Of a stretch of DNA of 64,000 nt, positions 37,401 through 49,400 are shown piece by piece. The notes beneath the pieces were generated by a model, which saw only the letters and a program-made list of their open reading frames with translations, ran no database searches and was not told the DNA's origin. A program made the translations under genes and the position numbers. Numbering within the stretch: position 1 is the stretch's first letter; each line of letters begins with the position of its first letter. Source of the stretch: Coniella vitis (lineage: Eukaryota; Ascomycota; Sordariomycetes; Diaporthales; Schizoparmaceae); the NCBI GenBank assembly GCA_011317545.1, contig WUJK01000003.1, positions 1,984,001 to 2,048,000 on the forward strand. Reading direction: 5' to 3'.

Positions 37401-40400
37401 TCCTGATGGTACTGGAACGGACCAAGGCATTGGCGCAGATGAGACGTCCTCCCGAGGAGACTGTGAGGCCTCCTGTGCTTGAATATCTTCGTGGCTAGGA
37501 GTCTCGAAAGCACCAAGGTCGGCTACAGGTGTACTCCACGGTTCGGGTTCATTGCGAGCTTGTGTGGAGAGTGCTTCATTTTCTGATGCTTCCGCGTCTG
37601 GAAATGTGTCGTGCGGTAGAGGGATTTCCAATGCTGGCGTGAGATCCTCGCCATCTGTAGATGAGCGAACAGGCATCACGTCTGCTGGCAAGGAATAGGA
37701 GGCCCAAGCGACGTCCGTGGCTTCTGGAAGAGCATACTCGATTACTGGAGACTGCGTGGATCTTGGCACATCCTGAGTAACTGGCTCGGTCGCGAGATCG
37801 CCAAAACCGTTGTAGCTAGGTGTAGGCATATCATGTACCGGCTTAGACCAGTGGCTGTCAATGTGTTGTTCCCCTCTTTCTTGCGTAGTTTCCGATGGCA
37901 TTCCAGATAGGGATTTGTCGTTGATCTGAGACACATCTTCTGTAGTTGGCGAAGAATGGTCTCCCTCGAGATCATTGTCCCTGCTTGTGATCGTCACGTC
38001 GTCAATGTCACCGCCCCGGGTTGGCTCCAGAGGTACGCTCGGTGTTTGGAACTCATCAAGCACGTCGTCTGGTACTGGGGAAGAACTCGAACCATGTGCA
38101 TGGGTAGTAGTCTCAAACACGAGATTGTTGCCCAAGTCATCGTTGACTTGTCGTTGATGCGCTGATAGTACGTGTGCTTCCACAGGTGCACTCAGGTCTG
38201 ACTGCTCGTCATCATCCATGCTTCTTGTCAGCCATTCCGGGGAAGACGTCTGCTCAGCTGCGATCTCCGCCGGTACATCGGCGGCGGCAGATTCTTCGAC
38301 ATAGTCAGAGGTCGTTGTCTTGCCTGATTCGGCAACGATGGGGTGTCTGCTGTCTTCTGGCGCGCTGACAGGTGGCTCAGCTGATTTGGGTTCAGAAATT
38401 TCTTCATCAGACAATCTGCTAGACTCGAAATCGACCGTAAGCGGCTCCTCCTCAGGCACTGTCAATCCGAGTTGGTCTTCAGTAACTGTGATATTCGCCG
38501 GTGCATCGGCGATGGCAAATTGTTCATCAGAGTCAGAGGTTGTAGTCTTGTCTGTACCAGCAACGATAGAGTGTCTGCTGCCTTCTGGCATGCTGAAATC
38601 AGGTTCAGTTGAAGTAACTTCAAAAATTCGCTCGTCAGACAATCTGCTAGACCCAATATCGACCGTAAGTGGCTCCTGTTCAAGCAGCTTATTTGCGGGT
38701 AAACCCTCAGAGATTGTGATTTTGTTGTCGTCACTGTTATCTTCAACAGGCGTCTGGTGGCGAGGTCGCTGCCGGAGGTTAAGAGGTGCCTCAACCTCAG
38801 TGTCCTCTTCGAACACACTGTCTTGCGGCTGGCTTGACACGTCCTTCAACTCATGGAGATCCTCTGAGACTGGCATCGTGTCGACTGGAGTTGCCTCGGT
38901 GGCCGCGTGTTGGCTTTTAGGATCAGCCTGGTCTGCCATTTGAATATGTGATTCCGAAGATTCTCCGTAGTCTTCTTCATTAGATACTTGGAGAACGTTG
39001 AGTTTTCGAGGTTCATCACTAAAGGTTATTTGGCTTTGCCCATATGTTGATTCTGGCAGACGATAGCTGTGCTCAACAGGATGCATCTCAAACTTTCCAG
39101 TTGAAAGGGTCTGAAGCTCGTCTCGACCAGTGACATCAGGACTCTCGACGTGACTTTCAGGAGCTTCGGCAACTGCAGCCTCGGTGTCTGATGCGGGAAC
39201 AGCCCTGGGCTCAATTTGCACTGCAATCTCAGGCTCCTCAATCGAGCGCTCAATATTTACGACCGAAGAAGAGCCGACATCTGTACTTTGGACCGAAGAA
39301 ACCTCGAATTTGTCTTGTGCCACGACCTGGGGCTCTTCGACGTAGCGATCTTCACGTTGTTTTCTGGCATCCTCATTTGGAGACTGAGCAACATCAGCTG
39401 CTTCGGTCGAGAGGAACTGCTCAAGCCCACTGTGTGAGGGCTCCTCAGCAACCTGATAGCTAATCGACTCCACAATGTCGGTGGCTCCGGATCGAGGTGA
39501 TATTGATGCGATCGCATGAGGCTCGTTGCGACCTGCAAAGTGTGTGGGATCAACGTCAGCGACTTCAAGTACTTCAGCAGAAGCTTCATTCTCGGTTCCA
39601 GTCTGGACGATGACATCAGGCTGTTGCATCTCAGAAGTAGCGCGCTCCCCGCCTGCCTGAGCGCCCGCAGCGGCTACAGCTTCAGCGTCGCGTGCTCTTT
39701 GTGCAGCATTGCGTTCCAGAGCCTTGATACGATTTTTGACGTTCTTGCTCTTGCTCTTTCTGCGCTTCAAATTGGCTAGCTCGATCTCCTCATCTCTAAA
39801 GAGCTCTGCATTGGCCTCAGCAGCGGTGACGTCCGCGGGAGCCTCAAGTTCTTGTGGTTCATGCTGCTGGTTCGCAGATCCAGCTACGGCTGTGACGGGC
39901 TGGTCGACCAAAAAAGAACTCTCATTCGTCGCTTGTCCCTGATATTCATTTTCCAAAGCCACATGAGTCTGTAGCCCTTCTACTTGCTCTTCTGAGATTT
40001 CGGGGTCTTCTTGAGTTGCCCGCGAAGGGACGAAAGGTACCGATTCTGTTGATGCTGCGTGTTCCACACTTTGCCGTGCATTGGCTGTCAAATCTTGAGG
40101 CAGCGTGTCACCAGCGGCTTGTTGGAGGGAAGGCTCGGGCACATCTTCCTGGAACTCTGCAATCTCTGGACCGTGAACAATTTCGACATCTTGGGCGCTT
40201 ATATTGTGCTGGGCCTCCTGCCACTCAACAACATCATCACCAGTAGGCTCAAACGCAGCTGCATCATCCTGCTCCGAAGGCATTTCCGGAACAGACAAGG
40301 GAGCGCTGGGGAGGTGTGTGATTGCCGCATGGAATGCTGGTTGGTAAGTCTTGGGTTGCAAGTACTCGACTTCCTCCTCGAATTCTTGGCTTTCCGGGAT

Positions 40401-43400
40401 ATTGGATTCACGGTCAGGGGCGACAGCATTCTCCGGAGGTCGATGCACGGCATGCTCCAGGCTGATACCATCTTGCTCATGTGAGGTCAATGTTTGATGG
40501 AGAGAAGAGTCTGCTGGTGATAGTACTGCTTCCTCAAATGGCAACTTTTCTTGTGATGAGAACATTCCGTAAGCTGAAAGCTGTTCTTGTGGTAGTTGTT
40601 CATCCACGGGTATGTGGAATTCAGACGCCTCGGGTGCAGATGGTGTCGCTTGGGCGAAGACAGCCTGTTGCGCCGATGTAGCATCATGCGGTGAGCGTTC
40701 CTCATGAAGGGGAGCTTCATTGATTGAAGGTTCGAAAGTAAGACGATCAGCTGCAGAGAAATCTCGTGATGCTGGAGCCCCGCGCGAGTCCAGTTCCTCG
40801 CTCAAAGGCTCAAAAGTGTCGACCGCCGGGACTGCAAATGCATTTTGCACAGTGTGAGCTTCTTGCGGCGATATGTTCTCATGTAGAGACTCTGCGTCTA
40901 CTGAAGGAGCATGTGGCTCAACGGTCTCAGCTGTAGTAGGCTCCTCTCGTGAAGGCACAGCTTCTGGTGATAGCTGCGCCTCTTCAAAACAATCTTCGGA
41001 GTCAATGACATTTGTTGGCAAAGATGCATTGACTTGGACACCTAGAGCAGGTCCAAGTTCTTCGGCGGCCTGAAAAGCGAGGTCGAGCCCTGTCGTTTCC
41101 GAAGGAAAGACTCCAGGTTGTTCATCCTGCTGTGCCAGGAAGACATCGTCAAGGGGTGTATCTGTGCCCTCTTGTGCCTCAACAGGTCCAGCGGATGACG
41201 AGGGTCCCGTTGGCTGAGCATCTTCGACGATAGCTATACTGCCCTTGCGTTTCTTCTTGTTCTTTTTAGACTTCTTTGAGGCTTTGCGTGAAAGTAATCC
41301 TGTTGGCACTGGCTCCTCGGGCGGCGAAGAAGCCCCGGGTTCCTGCTCAGTGGAAGCAGGCTCCGTGTTGGAGACGATCTCGGCGAGAATTTCTTCTTTA
41401 GGAATAACTTTAATGGAAGCATGCTCGACAGGAAGGCCCTCGACAGGAAGGCTCTCGACAGGCAGGTTCTCGATAGGCAGGCTCTCGACAGGCAGGCCCT
41501 CGACAGGCAGTCCCTCGACAGGCAGGCTTTCGACAGGCAGGCCCTCGACAGGATATCTCTCGACAGGATGGCCCTCGACAGGTAGGCTCTCAATAGGCAG
41601 GCTCTCGACAGGAAGGTCCTCGACAGGCAGACTCTCTACAGGCAAACTTTCCTTAGACTCTTCTTCAACAGGAACGCTTTCGACAAGAACGTTTTTGACA
41701 GGTGAACTCTCCATCGAAACTTCTTCAACAAAAGAATCGTCAGATCTAGGCGTATCAGCACTAAACTCTTCAGGAGTGTGCGCCGCAGGAGTGTGCGCCG
41801 CAAGAGCGTGCTCTTCAGGAATGAGCTCATCATTAATAGGCCTGTCGGCAGCGAGCTCCTCGTAAGTAGACGAGGCTTTAGTAAGCTCATTTACGGTAGG
41901 TTCGTCCAGCGCGGTCTCGATAAACACTGGCTTGTCGCGGATGGTCTCTGAGAAGACAGGCTTATTCACGACTGCCTCTCCCATAATTGGCTTGTTGGAA
42001 GCATCCTCTGCAATATTGGAGTCATCAACAGCAGCACTTTCAGTAGCAACTTCCTCCAAGCTGGGTTCCTCGATGGCAACCTCGAGCATAGCAGGCCCGT
42101 CGACAACAGGCTCATCTATAGTAGGCTGGATAAGAGCATTGTGGTCGAGGGTATTTTCTGCAAGAATAGGTTTGAAGACGTTAGGCTCGTCGGGAAGAAG
42201 CTTACTGATAGTCGCCTGTTCAGTAGCGATTATCTCAGGAGTAGCTTCGTCCTCGTCCAAAGACTGATCGGTGCTTGTCTCCCCAACAAAAGGCTCATGG
42301 ACAATAGGCTCGTCCACCACAGGCTCATATATAATAGGCTGGATGATAGCAATGTGGTCGAGTATACTTTCTGCAGGAACAGGCTCAACAACGGGAGGCT
42401 CATCAGAAAGAGACTGATCAAAAGTGGTCTGCTCGGCAGCAAACATCTCAGAAGTAGCCTTGTCTAAAGCATACTGATCTGTGGCGGTCTCCCCAGCAGG
42501 AGGCTCAATGACGGTAGGCTTAGCAGAGAGAGACTTATCAGCAGTGGCCTGCTCAGCAGCGAATGTCTTTGAAGAAGCCTCGTCCAAAGCATCCTTATCT
42601 GTCGCGGTTTCCCCAACAGAAGGCTCAAGGACAGAAGGCTCGTCCATAGGCTCGTAAACAGCGGCCTCGAGGATAGAAGGCTCGAGGAAAGAAGGCACGA
42701 GGACAGAAGGCTTGTCCATAGGCTCGTAAACAGCGGCCTCGAGGATAGAAGGCTCGTCCACAGGCTCGTGAACAGCGGCCTCGAGGATAGACGGCTCGTC
42801 CATAGGCTCGTGAACAGCGGCCTCGAGGACAGAAGGCTTGTCCATAGGCTCGAGGACAGAAGGCTCGAGGACAGAAGGCTCAAGGACAGAAGGCTCGTCC
42901 ACAGGCTCGAGAACAGCGGCCTCGAGAACGACAGGCTCATCGATGACAGGCTCATCGATAACAAGCTCTTCTGCAGCAGCGTCATCGAAAAAAGGCTGGT
43001 CTACAGCAGGCTCGTCGATGAACTGCTCATCAATCGCAGGCCCGTCGTCTGCGGGTTCGGCAAAAGCATGTTCTCTGGCAAAAGGCGCATCAGCAATGGC
43101 CTTTTCAGTGGAGACCTCCTCGAAAGTAGGCTCCTCGAAACCAGGTGCGTCTATAGCGGGTGCAAGAAAAGCAGTCTCGACAGGACCGAGCTCATTAAAA
43201 GCAGGCTCTTCGATGACAGACTCTGCGAGAACAGGTTCATCGGGGACCTGGTCATTTGAACCCTCCTCCTCCGGCTCGAGAATAGGGTCAACGGTATAAG
43301 GCTCGTCAGGAATAGGCTCATCAACGATGGTCTTGTCCCCAGTGGCATCTTGGTTTGGGTCGAAGGTAGACTCAGCAGCAACAGACTCAGCTTCCCACCC

Positions 43401-46400
43401 CTTCCCATCCTCCAAAGGAAGTGGCGTCTCCTGTGCAGCCTTTGTGTACTCATCAGAATCATCGTTGTTTGCATTGTCTCTCAAAGAAAGGGCAAGAGGC
43501 AACGTGGGCTCTTCAGTCAAGCCTGGAGTGTCAACCTGACTGAGCTGTTCTTGAAGAGGGTCGTTTTCTATGGGCTGTATGACAGATGGTGCCGACGTTT
43601 CTTGTACCTCATCTGTACCTGCAACCTCACGTGACGTTCCGGGAACAGCACCAGACTCATCACCAGGTTGCTGCCCTGCCGGTATCGCATCAGCGGTTAC
43701 CTCGTCTTTTCCTCGGTTGTTGTCGTTCAGTCTCTCATCTGCCAATGAACCGATTGCGATAGCGGCGGCGGCGGAGGCGGCGCCAGCAGCAGCGAGAGCG
43801 CTATGATCTACACTGCCCTTGGATAAATTTGAACTCTGTCGCTTATTCTTCTTCCGTTTATTCTTTTTGCTGTTCTTGCCTGGGGGCGCAGTCATCCACT
43901 CATCGGCGTCGTTGGAAGTGGCTGGTGCCTTGTCAACCTCCCGGGCTGCGTCGGGTTGCGCTTGGCTGAGTGGGGTAACTGTTTCTTGGGCGATAGTATC
44001 GACGACTGGATCGACAGTAGTGTCTGCTGGTCTTGAGTCTATCGTCTCGGCAAATTCCGACTCGCGAGGAGCATCGTTACCAGCAGCCGCTATCTGCGAC
44101 GGCTCACCGACTAGGACAGACTGGGTTGGATCGAAACTTCCGACAAAGCTTTCCAACGGCGTTGTGAACTCCTCCGCAGAAGCAGGTAACTCGGCTTCAG
44201 ACCCAGGTTGTACACTCTCAATGTCTCCCTCAGCCGGCAAACCTGATTGCTGCTTCTGCCCAAGATACTTGGATGCGTCTTCGAAGTCGACGTCAGCAGG
44301 AACCTCCTCCACCGATGTGGCCGCCGGCGTCTCTTCACTTTGCCGTTGCCGCATTGCGGCAAATTCAGCTATCGATACGATTTCGTCAAACTGCAGTGGG
44401 GCGGTCTGAGGTGGCGTGGCAGCGGAAACGCTGCCCTTCTTGCTCTTCTTCTTCTTCTTTCCTTTTTTGCCCTTGGATGGAGCAGGCTCCATAGCCCAGT
44501 TAACGGTATCGGTCGGAATTCCTGGTATTGGTTGGGAAGTATCGGTCTCTGCTATATGGATTGGCTCGGATGGACCAGCTGTAGGTTCGAGGGATGTCTG
44601 AAGTGGAAGCGGTGACACTTCAGTTGGTTCAACGACTTCTGGGTCGTGAACCGCACGCTCCGGAGCTTCATTGTCGATAGGCTCGCTTGGGCTCAAAGTC
44701 TCAGACTCAACATGAGCTCGAGGTTCTTCGAGTGGAAGCGGTGACTCCTCAGTTAGTTCAACGACTTCTGGGTCGTTATACGCACGCTCCGGAGCTTCAT
44801 TGTCGATAGGTTCGCTTGGGCTCAAAGTCTCAGACTCAATATGAGCTCGAGGTTCTTCAAGTGGAAGCGTTGACTCCTCAAGTAGTTCAGCGACTTCTGG
44901 GTCGTGCACTGTGCTATCCGGCGCTTCATTATCGATAGGCTCGCTTCGACTCACACCCTCAGACTCGACATAAGCTCGCGATTCATCAAGCGGAAGCGGT
45001 GACTCCTTGATTAATTCATCGACTTCTGGATTGTAAACCGCACGCTCCGGAGCTTCAATGGCGATAGGCTCGCTTGGGCTCGCAGTCTCAGACTCGATAT
45101 GGGCTCGAGATTCTTCAAATGGCAGAGCTGGCTGATCAGGTGCTTCATCATCGATAGGCTCGCTTGGGCTCACACCCTCAGACTCGACATAAGCTCGCGA
45201 TTCATCAAGTGGAAGCGGTGACTCCTTGATTAATTCATCGACTTCTGGATTGTAAACCGCACGCTCCGGAGCTTCAATAGCGACAGGCTCGCTTGGGCTC
45301 GCAGTCTCAGACTCGAAATGGGCTCGAGATTCTTCAAGTGGCAGAGCTGGCTGATCAGGCGCTTCATCATCGATGACTGCGTCGCGAAGCTCTTTATCTG
45401 TCACATCTTTGGGGTGGCCGGCGATTTCACGGCCAAGAAGCACACCGGCTCCAAGCATGGCTGCGGCTGGGAGGAAATCAAGGGCTGAGGAGCGATGGCG
45501 CTCAGTGTTCACTTCCTCGGGCATTCTGGGGTCGTCTGACAGGGAGGTTAAGAAATGAGGGCTTGTCGGTTCCTCGGCAGCCTCAGACGTTCCGGGCAGA
45601 TGATAAGGCTCGGCAGGATATGCAAAAACATCATCCTGTGTGGCTTGCTGTGGCAGAGCCAAATCCTGAAGCTCGGCTGATGGTAACTGATTGTCGTTCT
45701 GCTCTGTTGTTTTAGTTGCGGCCACTTCATCCAAAAAGGTCAGATCTTCATCCTCAGTTTCAATTGGCAATGGAATATCCTCCGGCTGAGCTGGTAATGA
45801 TCTGCTCTCCTTCTCAACTTCCACGAATGCCGGCAAACTGCTCGGCTCCACTGACGAGGCATAACCGGACGGTATCTCGACTTCAGGAAGCACTACCGGT
45901 GCATCAGGCAGCGCGGACAGAGGATTATACTCCTCATCCCTCTGTGATGCCATTGATTTGGCTTTGTCAAGATCTTCAGTTGGAGGCGACTGGTTAATGT
46001 TCTCGTGATGAAATGTCTCAGAGACGGGCAGAATGCCTAGTCCAGTGAGCTCGGAATGAGGTCCTGTGTGCTCTTCCGCTTCTCGTTGGATGACACCCTT
46101 GATTGGCTCAATGAATGAGGGAAACATCTCTGCCTCCTTCTCTTCGAATGGCTCAGACTCGACAGGCGATGGGCTATTTTGTGGTTCCGCGTATGCGACT
46201 GAAGGATCAGATGATTGCCTTGGCTCAACAGGTACGGGCAAGTCGGTGGCCTCGACAGTTGACGGATAGAAATCCTCCTCCGGTGGGGAATAAGTGGTAG
46301 GATAAGATGGTTCAGCAGATAAGAAATCGTCCTCAGCATCTCTACCAGGGCTAACCGTTGAATCGCTTCCCTGAAGAGCCAGATGCTGAACATCGACTAT

Positions 46401-49400
46401 CTCTCCAGCAGGAATATATTCCGGCGCATCTTGCCCTTCAAGCACAGGTTGAGGTGTAACAAACATGTCAAGTTCCTCATTGCTCTCTTCCAAAACCTGC
46501 TCCCGCTGTTCTTCAAGGGGTGCTAGGCTGGGAGATTCAACAGGCGTGGCATAGTTGGACTCTGGCAAGGAGCTCGAGCTGGCCAAAGCGAGCTCATTTT
46601 GTACAGCAATAACCGGCTCTGCAGAAATTGGCGAATCCTGCTCAATGAAGCTCAAACTCGGGATGGTGTCATCGTTGGGGGGTTGGTTCTCGACTGGAGA
46701 AGGGCGAGAAGCATGCTCGCCTGCTCGTGAATGTGCAACTGTGTCTTCCTGGCCCTCGACAGGTTCGTACTCAACAAAGTTCGTGTCCAATGTCAACGGT
46801 TCAGTGTATGACTGAGATGGTGCGCTTTCAGGCTCGGGCTTCTGCTCTGACACAGAGTTCAATGGGTATGCTTGTCTTTCCTCAGCTTCAGCCTCGACAG
46901 GAGAAAACTCCCTCTTGTCCAAAGCCACAGCTGCTGCGGCGGTTGTTGCAGCAGCAGCAGCAGTGCTATCACTACCAGCGTCCTCAAGTTCCAGCTCGGC
47001 CCTCTTTGCGCCGCCCCTAGCCTGTTCCAACAAGTACAGCGGCTTATACTCTCGACTATTGTCCCATGACGTAGGCCTTGTCTGCGACTTTCTCAGAGGC
47101 GGTGACAACTCTGGCGATGCACTCGAAGGGGGACTCTGAATCACGGGCGAGGAACGAGTGCCAAACGTGGTGGGTAAAGATCTGTGGTAGCTCATGCGGA
47201 ACTGGAGAGGAATCGCAGTGTGGCTGGGTGAGCGAGGCGCCATCTCCAAACTACTAATACGACGCGAATGCGCAATGCTGCTGGTGCGCTTGAGACTGTC
47301 GTCACGCTTACGCAGAGCTACACGCTCGACACCGGGCGGCGAACCCGGGCGACTGTCGGGAAGGGCCGGAAGGTCCTCGTGGTCCTCGTAGTCGACGAAG
47401 ATGCGAGAGGTCGTTGGTGCGCCTGGGCTAGGTGGTAAGGGAAGCAGGTCGCCAAATTGGGGGTCGATGGCTGGTTTGATCTGTCGAGGAGCGACTTCGG
47501 GGTCTTCCAGGAGGTTTGAGTCCCGTCGGAAACTGCTAGGCTCGTCGTTGCGGTCGTCAATAGACCGTCCAGAAAGGCCCCAGTGGGAGTCGTGCGGCTC
47601 CTCTTCATGCTTTCGGGGAGCTTCGGCGGCGTCGTCGGAGAGCGTGAGGGCCGCAATGGCCGCAGCGGCTCCTGCTATGCCGGCACCCGCGCCAAGAGTA
47701 CCGGCACTATCTTTTTTTGACAATGGCTTGTCGTCGCCGTTGGAGTTGGAGGACGATCCCATCAGACGGCCCCAGATGCTGCCACCTTCGCTGCTTCGCT
47801 TCTCTGATCTGGTGTTCTTTGCGGTGGCAGCACTGCTGGGAGCGGATATCGTAGAAGATGCGTCTTTGTAACTGCTCACAGTGGAGTAGTCGTCCCCTCG
47901 AGAGTCGGCAACTGATGAGGCGGCATCTTTGTCAGTGGCCTCCTCGTTGTCGTAGCTCTTGGAACTGCGCTTTGATTTTCTCGTCTTTTTCGGTGCTTCC
48001 CAGTCGTCCGAAGTCTCCTGAGCATGTATAGAATCCTCGCTGCGCGCAGACACAAGACTGTCGTTGGTTGGTGACTCTGTATCTCCCAACGTTACACTAG
48101 CCCGCTTCGACTTCTTGCCTTTGGACTTTTTGGACTTGTGCGAGCTTGGTGCAGAAGCCCACTCGTCCTCTTCGGCATCCACAGGCGGCGATTCAGCTTG
48201 CGTCTTCTCGGCAGCCCGCTTTCCCTTCTTGCTGCGTCTGGGTGACGTAGTGGACACGGGCTCAGGCCATTCAGCCTCGAGGACAGGATCCGTCAGAGGC
48301 GCGTGCCTCTCGTCGATCGGCGTACCAGCGACCTCGCCAATGACATAGCCCGGCTCGCTGACTGGCCTCGAGCTGTCGTCGAAACTAATCACGCCGAGGT
48401 CGGACACTGTTTCTGCAAAAGGGTGCATGTAGGATACTTGTGAGAAATCCTCGTTTGACCCTGGCGGCGAGTCGCGTCTGCGATAAGCCGGATTCTCAAT
48501 GACGATTTCGGGGTCGAAGCCGGAATGCTCGAGGCCTGCCGCCAGCGTTGCAGCGAAATCGATATCTTCGTCGAAAGCCCCTGGCATGTACGAGTTGCGA
48601 GGTGGGCTGGGAGGCTTTGTGCTAGGCATTGGGGGAGGTTCCTCGGGCTCCTCAGTAGGTATGCGGGACGATGTTCCTGCAGGTAGGATGGGTCGTTCTT
48701 TGGGAGGTGAACGGGTTCCAGAAGAGCGTTCATGATACCTCGCCGTCGGCTCTTCCTCGACATGCTGCTCTACGTGCTTCTGTGTATCTGAGCTATAATC
48801 GCTAGTAACTGCAGCGGCAGTTGAAGCGCCCACGATGGCAGCAGCGATGGTTCCCCAGCCTCCTCCGCTGCTCTTCTCGACAGTGCTCTTGAAGCGGCCG
48901 TCAGGAGAAGGCTCGCGCGAAACTTCGTCGGCGCTTTCCACCACATAACTCTGAGTTTCGCTTGGCCCCCAGGAAACTCTCTTGGGAATAGTGGGCGACT
49001 CAATCACCTCAATCGTTTCGACAACCTCTCCAGCTGGCTGCATGACACCCGATGAAGCTGCGGCCTGTGGCGCTCTCGTGGTGACCTTGGCAGTAGCAAG
49101 GACTTGCTTCTCCGGGGTCGGCGTGGGCACAGGCGTGGGCATAACCAGATTGAGTATCGGCCTATCCCTCTGCGCGCTAGGATCCCGCACAGGCGCCTGC
49201 TGGGGCCAGTACTGGAGGAGTTGTCGAGGCACCATCTTGTTGTCAAAGGTGACATCTGCGTCAGGCTCGCTGTACTTGTTCTTTTTGGCACGGCCAGCCA
49301 TCTCTGGCGGCGTGATGATTCGCGGTATTGTTCTTCCCCTGTTGTCTTCATCATCCCGGTAACTGTCGACGACAGACGGATCGGAATCAACAGACTTGCT

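Noticed and set aside
41245..41865. 206-codon plus-strand frame full of TGRPSTGRLS repeats
   Set aside because: It is the antisense shadow of the LPVES array in the leashin exon.
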